Source of the DNA: Candidatus Binatia bacterium
Lineage (GTDB): Bacteria > Desulfobacterota > Binatia > UBA1149 > JAJCZL01
Length of the DNA stretch: 37,743 nt
Assembly: GCA_028278325.1 (NCBI GenBank)
Contig: JANQEO010000465.1
Span: forward strand, 1-37,743
Reading direction: 5' to 3'
Shown here: positions 1 to 7,741 of the stretch, piece by piece
Position numbering within the stretch: position 1 is the stretch's first letter
Layout of the letters: each line of letters starts with the position of its first letter
The notes under the pieces: generated by a model
Told to the model about the DNA's origin: nothing
What the model saw: the letters and a program-made list of their open reading frames with translations, nothing else
Database searches by the model: none
Program-made: the position numbers and the translations under genes

Positions 1-1052
1 AAACAAACATCGTTATTGGAAGCGTTGCCGTCATCGCATTCCTCGACGCCACCACCCGGGCCGCTCGTGCAGCTTCCGTCCGTGCAGTCGAAGCCGTCAC
101 CGCAGCTCGCCGCCGTGCAGTCGTTCAAGCAAGCATCGTTGTTGGAAGCGTTGCCGTCATCACAGTCTTCGCCGGGATCAGTGAAACCGTTGCCGCAGTG
201 GGCGCAGCTGCCGTTGACGACACCGTCATCATAAGTGTCGCAGTCGGCATTCATGCCGTCGATACCGTTCAAGAGGCGGCAGGATCGGCACCGTACACGC
301 TCGGTTACACAGGTGTTGAACTCGGCAGGCGTCGCGCTGGTTCCGCAAACGCCGTTCGGGAAGGTATTCGTAAAATCGACCGTCGGGCACTTCTTCTCCT
401 CGATCGACTCCATCAGCTTGGTCTCGGCCTTTCCGATCTTGGTTTTGGGATCGGCGCCTACGCAGGCCTCGAGGTCGGCGATGCTGAATACCAACTCGTC
501 CTTGAACGCGAGCTTCTTACACTTGGTGAACTCTTTGACGATGGTCTTCGAGACCTTCTCCGCCTTGTTGATGACGTCGGACTGGCAAAGGGCCTGGGTC
601 TTCTCGAGAGCATCGGTCGCATCGAAGATCCCGGGCGCTGTGTCGAGGTCGCCGAATATATCGGCGGCTATGCCGAGCTCTTCATCTACGGCCACCTGGT
701 TGATGACGGCTGCATCCTGGAAACCGTAGGGCGCATCAGGGCCCGAGCACTTCTTGCCCTGGAGGTCGATGGTCTTGTCCGTCGCCTTCATGACCTTGTT
801 CTTGCGGTCTTCGGTCAGGCACTCTTCGGCGGTCACGCCCACCAGCTTGTTCTTGGTGGCGTCCTTGACGCACTTGAAGTTCTCCTTGCCCTGAGTCTTC
901 TCGACCTTCGACCCACTCTTGTTCTGGGTGTTGACGCAGGTCACCTGGTCCTTGGAAAGCGGCTGCGCGGAAGCCTCGGGCGTGGCGGCCAGCAGCAAGC
1001 AACCTGTAGCAATGATCGAGAAAAGACGTGACACAGCGCCTTTTGAGTTCAT
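1..1052 (-). CDS. Exported Cys-rich protein with DUF4215-type repeats (3' end outside window)
   Basis: The frame opens with ATG at 1052 behind a strong Shine-Dalgarno AGGAGGGG and stays open to the window edge (about 350 codons). Residues 1-29 form a signal peptide (MNSKGAVSRLFSIIATGCLL... ending ASA|QP). A Lys/Glu-rich middle with scattered Cys follows. From about residue 290 there are Cys-rich units of the type CGNGFTDPGEDCDDGN..NNDACLNDC, then CGDGFDC...EECDDGN..NNDVCL. These match the DUF4215/myxococcus Cys-rich repeat seen in secreted or surface proteins. No enzymatic motif is visible. It is probably an exported, disulfide-stabilised surface protein, and the C-terminal part, including any anchor, is not in view. 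Function unknown. Confidence 0.85.
   Translation of the reverse strand, partial: MNSKGAVSRLFSIIATGCLLLAATPEASAQPLSKDQVTCVNTQNKSGSKVEKTQGKENFKCVKDATKNKLVGVTAEECLTEDRKNKVMKATDKTIDLQGKKCSGPDAPYGFQDAAVINQVAVDEELGIAADIFGDLDTAPGIFDATDALEKTQALCQSDVINKAEKVSKTIVKEFTKCKKLAFKDELVFSIADLEACVGADPKTKIGKAETKLMESIEEKKCPTVDFTNTFPNGVCGTSATPAEFNTCVTERVRCRSCRLLNGIDGMNADCDTYDDGVVNGSCAHCGNGFTDPGEDCDDGNASNNDACLNDCTAASCGDGFDCTDGSCTSGPGGGVEECDDGNASNNDVC
4..167. repeat. Imperfect DNA repeat encoding two DUF4215 units
   Basis: About 37 bases at 4-40 (caaacatcgttattggaagc...) recur with few changes at 130-167 (caagcatcgttgttggaagc...), a period of 126 bases. Both copies encode the DCDDGNASNND / ECDDGNASNND core. This indicates recent internal duplication of the Cys-rich module, and more copies may lie beyond position 1. 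Confidence 0.7.
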
Positions 1053-1576
1053 GGTCCCCTCCTCTTTACGGGCCAAACGGTGTGAAGCTCTGAGCTCTTA
1101 CGAACATGACAGCGATTCGCGCGTCCCCGCCGCGACTATCGAAACACGCTCTTCGTGAACGAAGTCAGCGCTATTCGACCTCGGGCCTCCGTCCCTCACC
1201 TATATAAGAGGAAGGCGCGATAGATGGCGTCGGCGAACGGGCGCGGCACCGGCTCCTTCCCGGCCGGCACCGATTGCATTTTCGCCTGATCATACACTCC
1301 CCTCGGAGAGACCTGTCAAGTAGAAATCCGATCCGCTTGTGTCGTGGGGCCCTTGCACGTATGCACGTTGCCGGGCGGGCCCGCTTAGCCCACCACCGCG
1401 GCCGAGAAGGGCCGCCGGCCAGCCCCGGCACGGTGTCAGCGTGGTTCCCGGCAGCGTGGGCATCCGGGGGGTAGCCGGCAACGCGCCCGCCTACTCTCGT
1501 CGGTCCGGACGGACCTGCCTCGGCCGGACGAGGACGACGGCCTCACGCCGAACGGGCGGTCGGAGCGGCCGGCGAC
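1053..1576. other. Gene-free divergent intergenic region (524 bp)
   Basis: The region separates the minus-strand Cys-rich gene from the plus-strand RND exporter and should hold both promoters. I see no convincing -35/-10 pair. A TATATAAG stretch lies at about 1201-1208 and a short perfect palindrome (GGTCCG-GA-CGGACC) at 1502-1515. Small reading frames here have no recognisable product, RBS or family resemblance, so I call none. Confidence 0.5.
1056..1063 (-). promoter_or_regulatory. Strong Shine-Dalgarno fixing the start of the DUF4215-type protein
   Basis: On the minus strand this reads AGGAGGGG, three bases before the ATG at 1052. It is a near-perfect anti-SD complement and, with the signal peptide that follows, fixes the start of a gene otherwise hard to see because it runs off the window. 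Confidence 0.7.
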
Positions 1577-3907
1577 ATGAGACGCGTCACTTCTGTAATC
1601 GAACGGTTCCCCCTTCTGATCATCGTGGCTTTCGTGGCATCTTGTGCCGCGGCCTTGGCCGTTCACTACACCTACGCCCGCTACGACTTCTCCTACGAAA
1701 CGATGGCACCCAAGAGGACTCGGCAGTTCGAGTTGTTCGAGGAGTTTCTCGAGATCTTCGGCGAAGGAGAGGATCTCTACCTGATCGCCTTTCAGGACGA
1801 TCCCCTTCTGACCAACAACAACCTGGAGATGGTCGACCGCATCACGAAGCGTATCGAGGAGCTTCACGATACGGGCTCGGTGACCAGCCTGACCAACGTG
1901 CTCGACATCCAAGGCCTCGAAGGCGCTCTCGACGTGTCGGAATTCGTCGATGGGTTGCCCCAAAGCGACTCCGGACTCGAAGCGCTTAGACTACGCCTGA
2001 CCTCCGACCCCCTGGTTGCAGGCAACCTGATATCGAGCGACGGCTCCACCGCTGCCTTCGTCGGAAGACTGCACGAATGGTCGACGGACCCGTCGGTTCG
2101 GATCGTTTACTTTGATCAGATCGAAGAAATCCTGGCCGAGGAAGGACAGGGGCGCATCGAGTTTCACATAGCCGGCGAGCCTTTCATGGACCGCACTCTC
2201 ATCACCCACATGATCGACGACACATCGACGTTCATGCCGATCACAGTCCTGGTCTTCGCCGTTGCCATGTGGATCGCCTTCGGTCAGCTGCGTTGGGTGT
2301 GGATGCCCATCGTACCGATTCTCATTTCCGGCATTCTCACCCTGGGCGCTTTGACGGGGTCGGGCCGATCCATGTCGGTGCTCACCGGACAGGGCGTGAT
2401 GATGATGCTCATCATGGTGATCGGCCTGTCCGACGCTGTGCACCTTCTGAATCGCTACAGGGAGGACGTACTCAGACGCCACAACGAACCGCGTCTGCTG
2501 GCACTGGCCGACACAATCGGAGACATGGGCGTCGCCTGCTTCTTGACCAGCCTTACGACCTCCATAGGGTTTTTGTCGCTGGCCATCGCCGAGATACCCA
2601 CGATCAAGGACTTCGGAACCTTCGGTGCTCTCGGGATCGGGTTCGCATACCTCGGCGCGATCCTGTTCTTGCCCGCCACCATCGTGCTCATGGAGCGTTG
2701 GCGGCAATCGCCCGTTCCCCGAGCCGCCAAATCCGACGCTCTCGACAGGATGCTCGATGGGGCTGCCGACCTCGTCATCCACCACCCTCGCCCCCTGATA
2801 GCCGCAGGAGTCATCGTCCTACTCTTGTCGGCCTCGGGAGCAGCCTTCGTACGGATAGACAACCGTTGGACCAAAGACCTCAAGGCCAACGACCCTGCGG
2901 TGGTTTCGCTGAAATTCCTTGAGGATCACATGAGCGGCCCCTTCCAGATGGAGATCATCGTGGAGGGCGACCGGCCCGACGCGGTCAAAGACCCGCAGGT
3001 CCTGGCCGACATGGAGGCCGTTCGAGAGGGGCTCGAAGCGATGCCCACCGTCTCGAAGGTGCTCAGCCCGGCCCCCTACATCAAGAAGATGAACCGCGCG
3101 ATGAACGAAGGACGCCCCGAGGAGTACCGTTTGCCGGACACTAGCGAGGCCGTCGCCCAGTATCTGCTGTTGTTCGAGATGGCGGGCAGCGACTCGAACT
3201 TCGAACGGCTGGTCAACTACGACTATTCGGTCGCCCGCATGACGGCACTGATCGACGACATCACCCCCGAAGAACACGACGATATCGTCGTGCGCCTGGA
3301 CAGTCTCGTCGAGGGCCGCTTCGGCGACGGAATCGAAGTCTACGAATCGGGCGACATGCCTCTCTTCTACACCGTCACCGATCGGCTCATCTCGACGCTC
3401 ATTCGCAGCCTCTACTTCGCAATGCCGCTGATCTTCCTGATCACCATCGTGTTCTTCCGCTCGATCAAACTGGGAGTGTTGAGCGCACTGCCGAACATTC
3501 TGCCGCTGACGATGGGGATGGGCCTGTTGGGCGTAGCCGACATCAGCCTCCGGTTCTCGACTATAATCGCCTTCCCCGTCGCCTTCGGTATCGCCATCGA
3601 CGACACGATTCATTTCCTCGCCCGCTACCGTACGGAGCTTGCCGCCGGCAACTCACCGGAAGACGCTATCCGAACCACATTGCGGACGGCGGGCCGAGCG
3701 ATGGTGTTGACCACCGTATTGCTGGTGGCCGGCTACGCGGTGTTCTTGACGTCGAACTTTCTCGCAGCGGTGCACATGGGCATCCTGTTGATGGTCATCC
3801 TGACCGGCGCCGTCTTCGGCGACGTCTACGTACTGCCGGCGCTGCTGTTGACCTTCCGGCCCAAGATCCCCGTCAAAGCGCCCGACAAAATCGCAACCGG
3901 CGACTGA
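1577..3907 (+). CDS. RND superfamily exporter, MMPL/COG1033 type
   Basis: A 776-residue membrane transporter of the RND/MMPL class with the usual two-fold layout. TM1 lies at about 10-32, followed by a periplasmic loop to about 205, then TM2-6. TM7 (about 405-425) is followed by a second large loop to about 600, then TM8-12. Each half carries the hallmark acidic TM4-type motif: GLSDAVHLLNRYRED in the first and FGIAIDDTIHFLARYRTE in the second. These Asp residues belong to the proton-relay position of RND pumps. Family members export lipids, hopanoids or other hydrophobic compounds, but the substrate cannot be read from the sequence. No membrane-fusion or outer-membrane partner is adjacent, which fits single-gene COG1033 exporters. 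ATG start with a weak GGAG about 12 bases upstream. Confidence 0.92.
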   Translation: MRRVTSVIERFPLLIIVAFVASCAAALAVHYTYARYDFSYETMAPKRTRQFELFEEFLEIFGEGEDLYLIAFQDDPLLTNNNLEMVDRITKRIEELHDTGSVTSLTNVLDIQGLEGALDVSEFVDGLPQSDSGLEALRLRLTSDPLVAGNLISSDGSTAAFVGRLHEWSTDPSVRIVYFDQIEEILAEEGQGRIEFHIAGEPFMDRTLITHMIDDTSTFMPITVLVFAVAMWIAFGQLRWVWMPIVPILISGILTLGALTGSGRSMSVLTGQGVMMMLIMVIGLSDAVHLLNRYREDVLRRHNEPRLLALADTIGDMGVACFLTSLTTSIGFLSLAIAEIPTIKDFGTFGALGIGFAYLGAILFLPATIVLMERWRQSPVPRAAKSDALDRMLDGAADLVIHHPRPLIAAGVIVLLLSASGAAFVRIDNRWTKDLKANDPAVVSLKFLEDHMSGPFQMEIIVEGDRPDAVKDPQVLADMEAVREGLEAMPTVSKVLSPAPYIKKMNRAMNEGRPEEYRLPDTSEAVAQYLLLFEMAGSDSNFERLVNYDYSVARMTALIDDITPEEHDDIVVRLDSLVEGRFGDGIEVYESGDMPLFYTVTDRLISTLIRSLYFAMPLIFLITIVFFRSIKLGVLSALPNILPLTMGMGLLGVADISLRFSTIIAFPVAFGIAIDDTIHFLARYRTELAAGNSPEDAIRTTLRTAGRAMVLTTVLLVAGYAVFLTSNFLAAVHMGILLMVILTGAVFGDVYVLPALLLTFRPKIPVKAPDKIATGD

Positions 3908-3917
3908 ACCGAGCGCG

Positions 3918-4847
3918 TCAGCCTGCGCCGTTTTCGACGGTCTTGAAGAATTCCAGTGCGGCCTCGAGCACGGGCTTGGGCGCCTCGACCTGAGGGTAGT
4001 GCCCGATACCGTCGAGCACGACCACGTCGGGATGAGGGATCAACTCTCGGTAGCGCTGCACCATGTGCCCTCCCGAGACGGGATCTTCCGGGCCGTTTAC
4101 CAGGCGCAAGGGCACTTCCGTAGCCTGCATTGCGCCCACCCAGCGTTCCCGGTTTCGGATGCGGTCGGCCATGTAGGCGATGAGCTTGTGCATGATGCGG
4201 TTACCGTCATTGTGGGCGACCAGGTTCCAGAAGTCGGCCAACTCTTCAGAAGATGGTTGAGTATCGGGCCCGAACACGGCGGAAAAGCTGCGCTCGAAAC
4301 TTCGCCGGTTGAACATGCGCGAGAGCATCCACCCCGCGGGCGATGCGAGCACCTTCTGCACGAACCTCGCTCGGTGGGTTTCAGGAAACAGGCCCCCGTT
4401 CAAGAAGCAGATCGATCTGAGCCGGGGCCCGCCTTGGCCGCCGCGTCGCCGGTCTTCGTAACGGGCCAAGAGTTCCTGGGCGACCGACACCCCGTAGTCG
4501 TGGGCCAGGACGTGAACCCCATCAACACCGACCGATTCGAGCAGTTCCTCCTGGATGTCGGCCTGGTCTTCGATGGAATAATGATAACCGGCCGGCTTGT
4601 CCGAGAAACCGAAGCCGATCATGTCGCAGGCGATCACACGGTAGCGAGCCCGCAGACCGTCCCATATCCGGTACCAGTCCCAGGAGGCCGTGGGGAAACC
4701 GTGGATGCACAGCAGAATGTCGCCCTCGCCTTCCTCCCGGAAGAAGATGCGATGGCCGGTATGAGAGAAATGCCCGCCGGCACTTTGCCAATCACCAAGG
4801 TTCACTGCTGCCAACCCCTGATCCGCACCGCCGGCCGACAAGGCCAT
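3918..4847 (-). CDS. Alpha/beta hydrolase resembling vertebrate MEST (epoxide hydrolase/dehalogenase-like)
   Basis: 309 residues from ATG 4847 (a TTG seven codons upstream is possible). Fold landmarks are oxyanion-loop HGFP at 49-52, GFGFSDKP at 78-85, nucleophile elbow AHDYG at 115-119 with Asp117 in the nucleophile place, an acid region GPEDPVSGG, and a C-terminal GIGHYPQ His. The stretch FLNGGLFPETHR and the later NDGN, RRWVGA-like and GHYPQVE motifs recall mammalian MEST/PEG1, which shares SHDYG..VAQELL, NGGIFPETHR and NDGN. An Asp nucleophile suggests epoxide hydrolase or haloalkane dehalogenase-type chemistry, but the substrate is unknown. No signal peptide, so probably cytoplasmic. It converges with the RND exporter, 10 bases apart. 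Confidence 0.9.
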   Translation of the reverse strand: MALSAGGADQGLAAVNLGDWQSAGGHFSHTGHRIFFREEGEGDILLCIHGFPTASWDWYRIWDGLRARYRVIACDMIGFGFSDKPAGYHYSIEDQADIQEELLESVGVDGVHVLAHDYGVSVAQELLARYEDRRRGGQGGPRLRSICFLNGGLFPETHRARFVQKVLASPAGWMLSRMFNRRSFERSFSAVFGPDTQPSSEELADFWNLVAHNDGNRIMHKLIAYMADRIRNRERWVGAMQATEVPLRLVNGPEDPVSGGHMVQRYRELIPHPDVVVLDGIGHYPQVEAPKPVLEAALEFFKTVENGAG

Positions 4848-4895
4848 GCCGCCCGGAACTCCAGGCAAAGACCGTGCAGGGATCGCTAAGGTGCG

Positions 4896-5897
4896 TCAAT
4901 CCAGGGCGCAGACGCCCCATGACGTGCCCGGGAACCCCGAGTCGACGTCATAGCTCGTGTCGCAGGTCGTCGTACCCTTCAACTTGGGCGGTACACAGGG
5001 AGAGACGTCCGCACAGGTCTGACTGACACCGCAACTCGCGTCGGTCCCGTTGCCGGTGAGCGTAGTGTCCCGGAGATCCGCCCGGACGCCGGGGAAGGCC
5101 CCGGGGCACTTGGTCACCACGCCATGCACGCCGTTGCTGTTTATGGCGCTGTCCTTGCCCTTTACACGCAACCCGGCGAATACCCCTGAGAGCGTGTTGA
5201 ACTCGACGCTGCTCTCCTTCACTGTCACCTTGCCGTCCTTCGAGGACGCATCGACGCCGAACCCGCCATTCCCGGATACCGTGGACCGTTTCAGCTTCAC
5301 CTTCTGACTAGCCCCCACGCCGTCGGCATCATTGGCAGTCACATCGCTATCCACCAGAACTGCGGACTTCCCCGACCACACGCCCACTCCGGCGTTGGCG
5401 GTCACTGTCGACTCTCGCAGCTTGATACGACCTGGGAACGCACTCAGAGCTGCGGTGCCGCCCGTGACCAGATTGCCCGAGGCAAGAACGCCGCGTGCGA
5501 ACAGACGCTCGCCGGCTTCTATAGCCTCCCATCCCGAACCCGAGACTGTGATGAACTCGGCACGCACGCTCCGATCACTCTCGATCCCCTGAAAGCCACT
5601 GCCTACAATCGAACCGCCGGGCGGATCGGAGAAGACCCTACAGCTTCGATCGCAGAAAACACCGTCATCGTCGCCGCCGGTGAGTGTGAAACCGGCAAGA
5701 TTCAAGGAACCCTTGTTCACGATGACAGCGGCGCCGGGAAAGCCGGTGCAATCGAGATCGGCGATCAGCTCACCTTTGCCTGCTACTATCTGACCGCAGG
5801 TCGTGACATCCGCGGCGGCGGCCGGCATCGAGAAGAGTAGCATCGCTAGGAGACACCCAAGAGAGAAACGCCCGGGGTTGTGTAACTTTACGTTCAT
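4896..5897 (-). CDS. Exported right-handed beta-helix repeat protein
   Basis: 333 residues. I start at ATG 5897 because it follows AAGGAGG by about nine bases and opens a clean signal peptide (MNVKLHNPGRFSLGCLLAML... ending AAA|DVTTC). An upstream in-frame start at 6068 would bury that signal and reads through implausible sequence. The mature protein is a series of short strands such as LNLAGFTLTGG, VKLKRSTVSGNGGFGV, VTVKESSVEFNTLSGVFAG and DTTLTGNGTD. This is the pattern of parallel beta-helix (PbH1/NosD-like) proteins with Asn/Ser/Gly turns. Cys pairs occur at both ends. No lyase or hydrolase catalytic set is evident. It is probably secreted or surface-attached, with function unknown. Confidence 0.85.
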   Translation of the reverse strand: MNVKLHNPGRFSLGCLLAMLLFSMPAAAADVTTCGQIVAGKGELIADLDCTGFPGAAVIVNKGSLNLAGFTLTGGDDDGVFCDRSCRVFSDPPGGSIVGSGFQGIESDRSVRAEFITVSGSGWEAIEAGERLFARGVLASGNLVTGGTAALSAFPGRIKLRESTVTANAGVGVWSGKSAVLVDSDVTANDADGVGASQKVKLKRSTVSGNGGFGVDASSKDGKVTVKESSVEFNTLSGVFAGLRVKGKDSAINSNGVHGVVTKCPGAFPGVRADLRDTTLTGNGTDASCGVSQTCADVSPCVPPKLKGTTTCDTSYDVDSGFPGTSWGVCALD

Positions 5898-6091
5898 TGC
5901 GTTGGCCTCCTTGCCCTGAGGCGTTGCCCGCAAAGACGCTCGAACGATACTAAATCTGGCGCTCCTCTGTCCAGACCCTACTCTGCTGCGGGCCCCCAAA
6001 GCGAGGGGCCGCGACACGACTTCTTCGATGATGGTATGATCCTGCCTGTGCGATTGGGCCGTGGTCAAGACGGCACAGGCACAGTGGGGCG

Positions 6092-7630
6092 GTGGCAGAC
6101 GGTCGGACCGAGAACGCAGCGGACCCTGGTGATGCCGCGGTCAGAAACCTCCAAGCACCTCCGAGCGCAATACGTGCGCTGCCCTTGTGGCTCGCCTGCC
6201 TCTTCATTCTCGTAGCACCCAACTTCGACCTCCTGCCCTTCGCCGGCGTCTACGACGAAAAGCGCCTTCTGCAACTGCTCGTGTTCGCACTGACGGCGGC
6301 TTGGCTGGCCACTCACCCGGCAGGGCGAGGCACTTGCGTAGCCGTAGTTCGAGCTTTGCCTCCGGTCGCCCGCAAATTCCTGGCCGCAGTCGCCGTCGGC
6401 GGCATCGTCTCGGCGGCCTTCGCGGCGTTTCCGCGTGCGGCTCTTCTGGAGGTCTCCAGCGTCACGATGCTGGCGCTGCTGGCTCTTGCGCTGGCGGCCG
6501 GCTTCCGCTTGGCCGGCCAAACGAGTCACCGCACGGTGGTGTTGGCCGTCGCCCTGAGCGCAACTGCCTACGTTGCGGGCTTTACGATCCTCTACATCGC
6601 CGGGCTCTACGTAAGCGCCGGCCCTCCGCCGAGCTACAGAGAGGTATGGCCGGGCTTCGCCCACGTCCGCTTCCTCGGGCAGTGGCAGACATGGACCTTG
6701 CCCTTGATCGTGTTGCCCATGGCCATGTTTACGGAGTCCACGAAAACGATGCGTGCAGGCCAGCAGATCTTGGCAGCATGCTGGTGGGCTCTGCTGCTTG
6801 CCGCCGGCACGCGAGGAACCTACGTCGCTGAAGCCGTCGCCTTCGTGACCGTCGCGTTGATGTTCGGTCGTTCCAGTCTCGTTTGGCTGCGCCTGCAGGC
6901 ACGCTCGATCTTTGCCGGCGCGGTGTTGTACCTATTTACCTACGTAATCGTCGCGGGCGACCGCAGCGCGTTCCTGGACATGTTCGCTCACATCACGGCG
7001 CGTTCTACGAGCGGACGCTCAGACTTGTGGCAGGCGGCCATAGACGCGACGCTGAGTTCACCCTTGCTGGGCATCGGTCCTCAACACTACGTGTATGTCA
7101 GACCCGAGGGTGCGTTTGCGGCTCATCCGCATAACGCCCTGCTGCAGTGGAGCAGCGAGTGGGGATTGGTCTCGGCGCTGATCGTGGCCGGCTTGGCTGC
7201 GTGGGGACTCATCGCCTGGCTGCGACGTGCGCGAGAAGAACTCGTGGGACATGAGGAAACGGATCGAACGACCCTCTTAGTCGCGCTGAGCGCGTCACTG
7301 GTCGCCGGCGGCGTCCACATGATGCTGAGCGGCCTCATCGTCATGCCGATGAGCCAGATGCAGATGGTGATTGTCGTGGCCTGGGCGCTCTCATTGCACC
7401 TCCGGCCCTCCCCCGAGACCCCGGGCCCAGCGCCACCGGCGGGGCAGATCGCCTTGGCTTGTGGCGCCGTATTGTCACTTTCGATGCTGCTGGCCTGCTC
7501 TGCGCCCGACCTCAACCGCCGGCAGTTCGACACGGCACCTCGCTCGGAAACGATCGGCCCAAGATTCTGGCTCTACGGCAAGCTCATCAGTCTGGACCCG
7601 GGCCATGCATCTGCCGAACCGGTCGACTGA
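6092..7630 (+). CDS. O-antigen ligase/polymerase (Wzy_C)-like membrane protein
   Basis: 512 residues from GTG 6092, strongly hydrophobic, with roughly ten to twelve membrane segments starting at LPLWLACLFILVAPNFDLLP (about 31-50). A periplasmic loop around residues 305-350 holds the family signature: GRSDLWQAAIDATLSSPLLGIGP..Y, then HPHNALLQWSSEWG and two more TMs. That matches O-antigen ligase/Wzy_C proteins, where a loop Arg and His act in sugar-polymer transfer. It would ligate or polymerise glycans at the periplasmic face. It is divergent from the beta-helix gene, and other surface-glycan genes occur in the window. No strong RBS is visible, so the start is uncertain. Confidence 0.85.
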   Translation: MADGRTENAADPGDAAVRNLQAPPSAIRALPLWLACLFILVAPNFDLLPFAGVYDEKRLLQLLVFALTAAWLATHPAGRGTCVAVVRALPPVARKFLAAVAVGGIVSAAFAAFPRAALLEVSSVTMLALLALALAAGFRLAGQTSHRTVVLAVALSATAYVAGFTILYIAGLYVSAGPPPSYREVWPGFAHVRFLGQWQTWTLPLIVLPMAMFTESTKTMRAGQQILAACWWALLLAAGTRGTYVAEAVAFVTVALMFGRSSLVWLRLQARSIFAGAVLYLFTYVIVAGDRSAFLDMFAHITARSTSGRSDLWQAAIDATLSSPLLGIGPQHYVYVRPEGAFAAHPHNALLQWSSEWGLVSALIVAGLAAWGLIAWLRRAREELVGHEETDRTTLLVALSASLVAGGVHMMLSGLIVMPMSQMQMVIVVAWALSLHLRPSPETPGPAPPAGQIALACGAVLSLSMLLACSAPDLNRRQFDTAPRSETIGPRFWLYGKLISLDPGHASAEPVD

Positions 7631-7741
7631 CGACAAACTACCAAGCGCTGCTCATTTCAACACGCATACCAGCGCGTGGAGCCGGCCAAGCCGGTAGACG
7701 TCACGTTGCTAGGTGGGGGGGTGCGTGCTAGCGATCGAAGG

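Noticed and set aside
198..1031. 277-residue open frame on the plus strand
   Set aside because: It is the antisense shadow of the minus-strand DUF4215-type gene, which has a signal peptide, SD and Cys repeats. The plus frame has no domain or RBS.
1991..2785. 264-residue minus-strand frame inside the RND exporter
   Set aside because: Shadow of the RND gene with His/Asp/Gly-rich low-complexity composition and no RBS.
3999..4889. 296-residue open frame on the plus strand
   Set aside because: Antisense to the MEST-like hydrolase; no family resemblance. Long antisense frames are common at this GC content.
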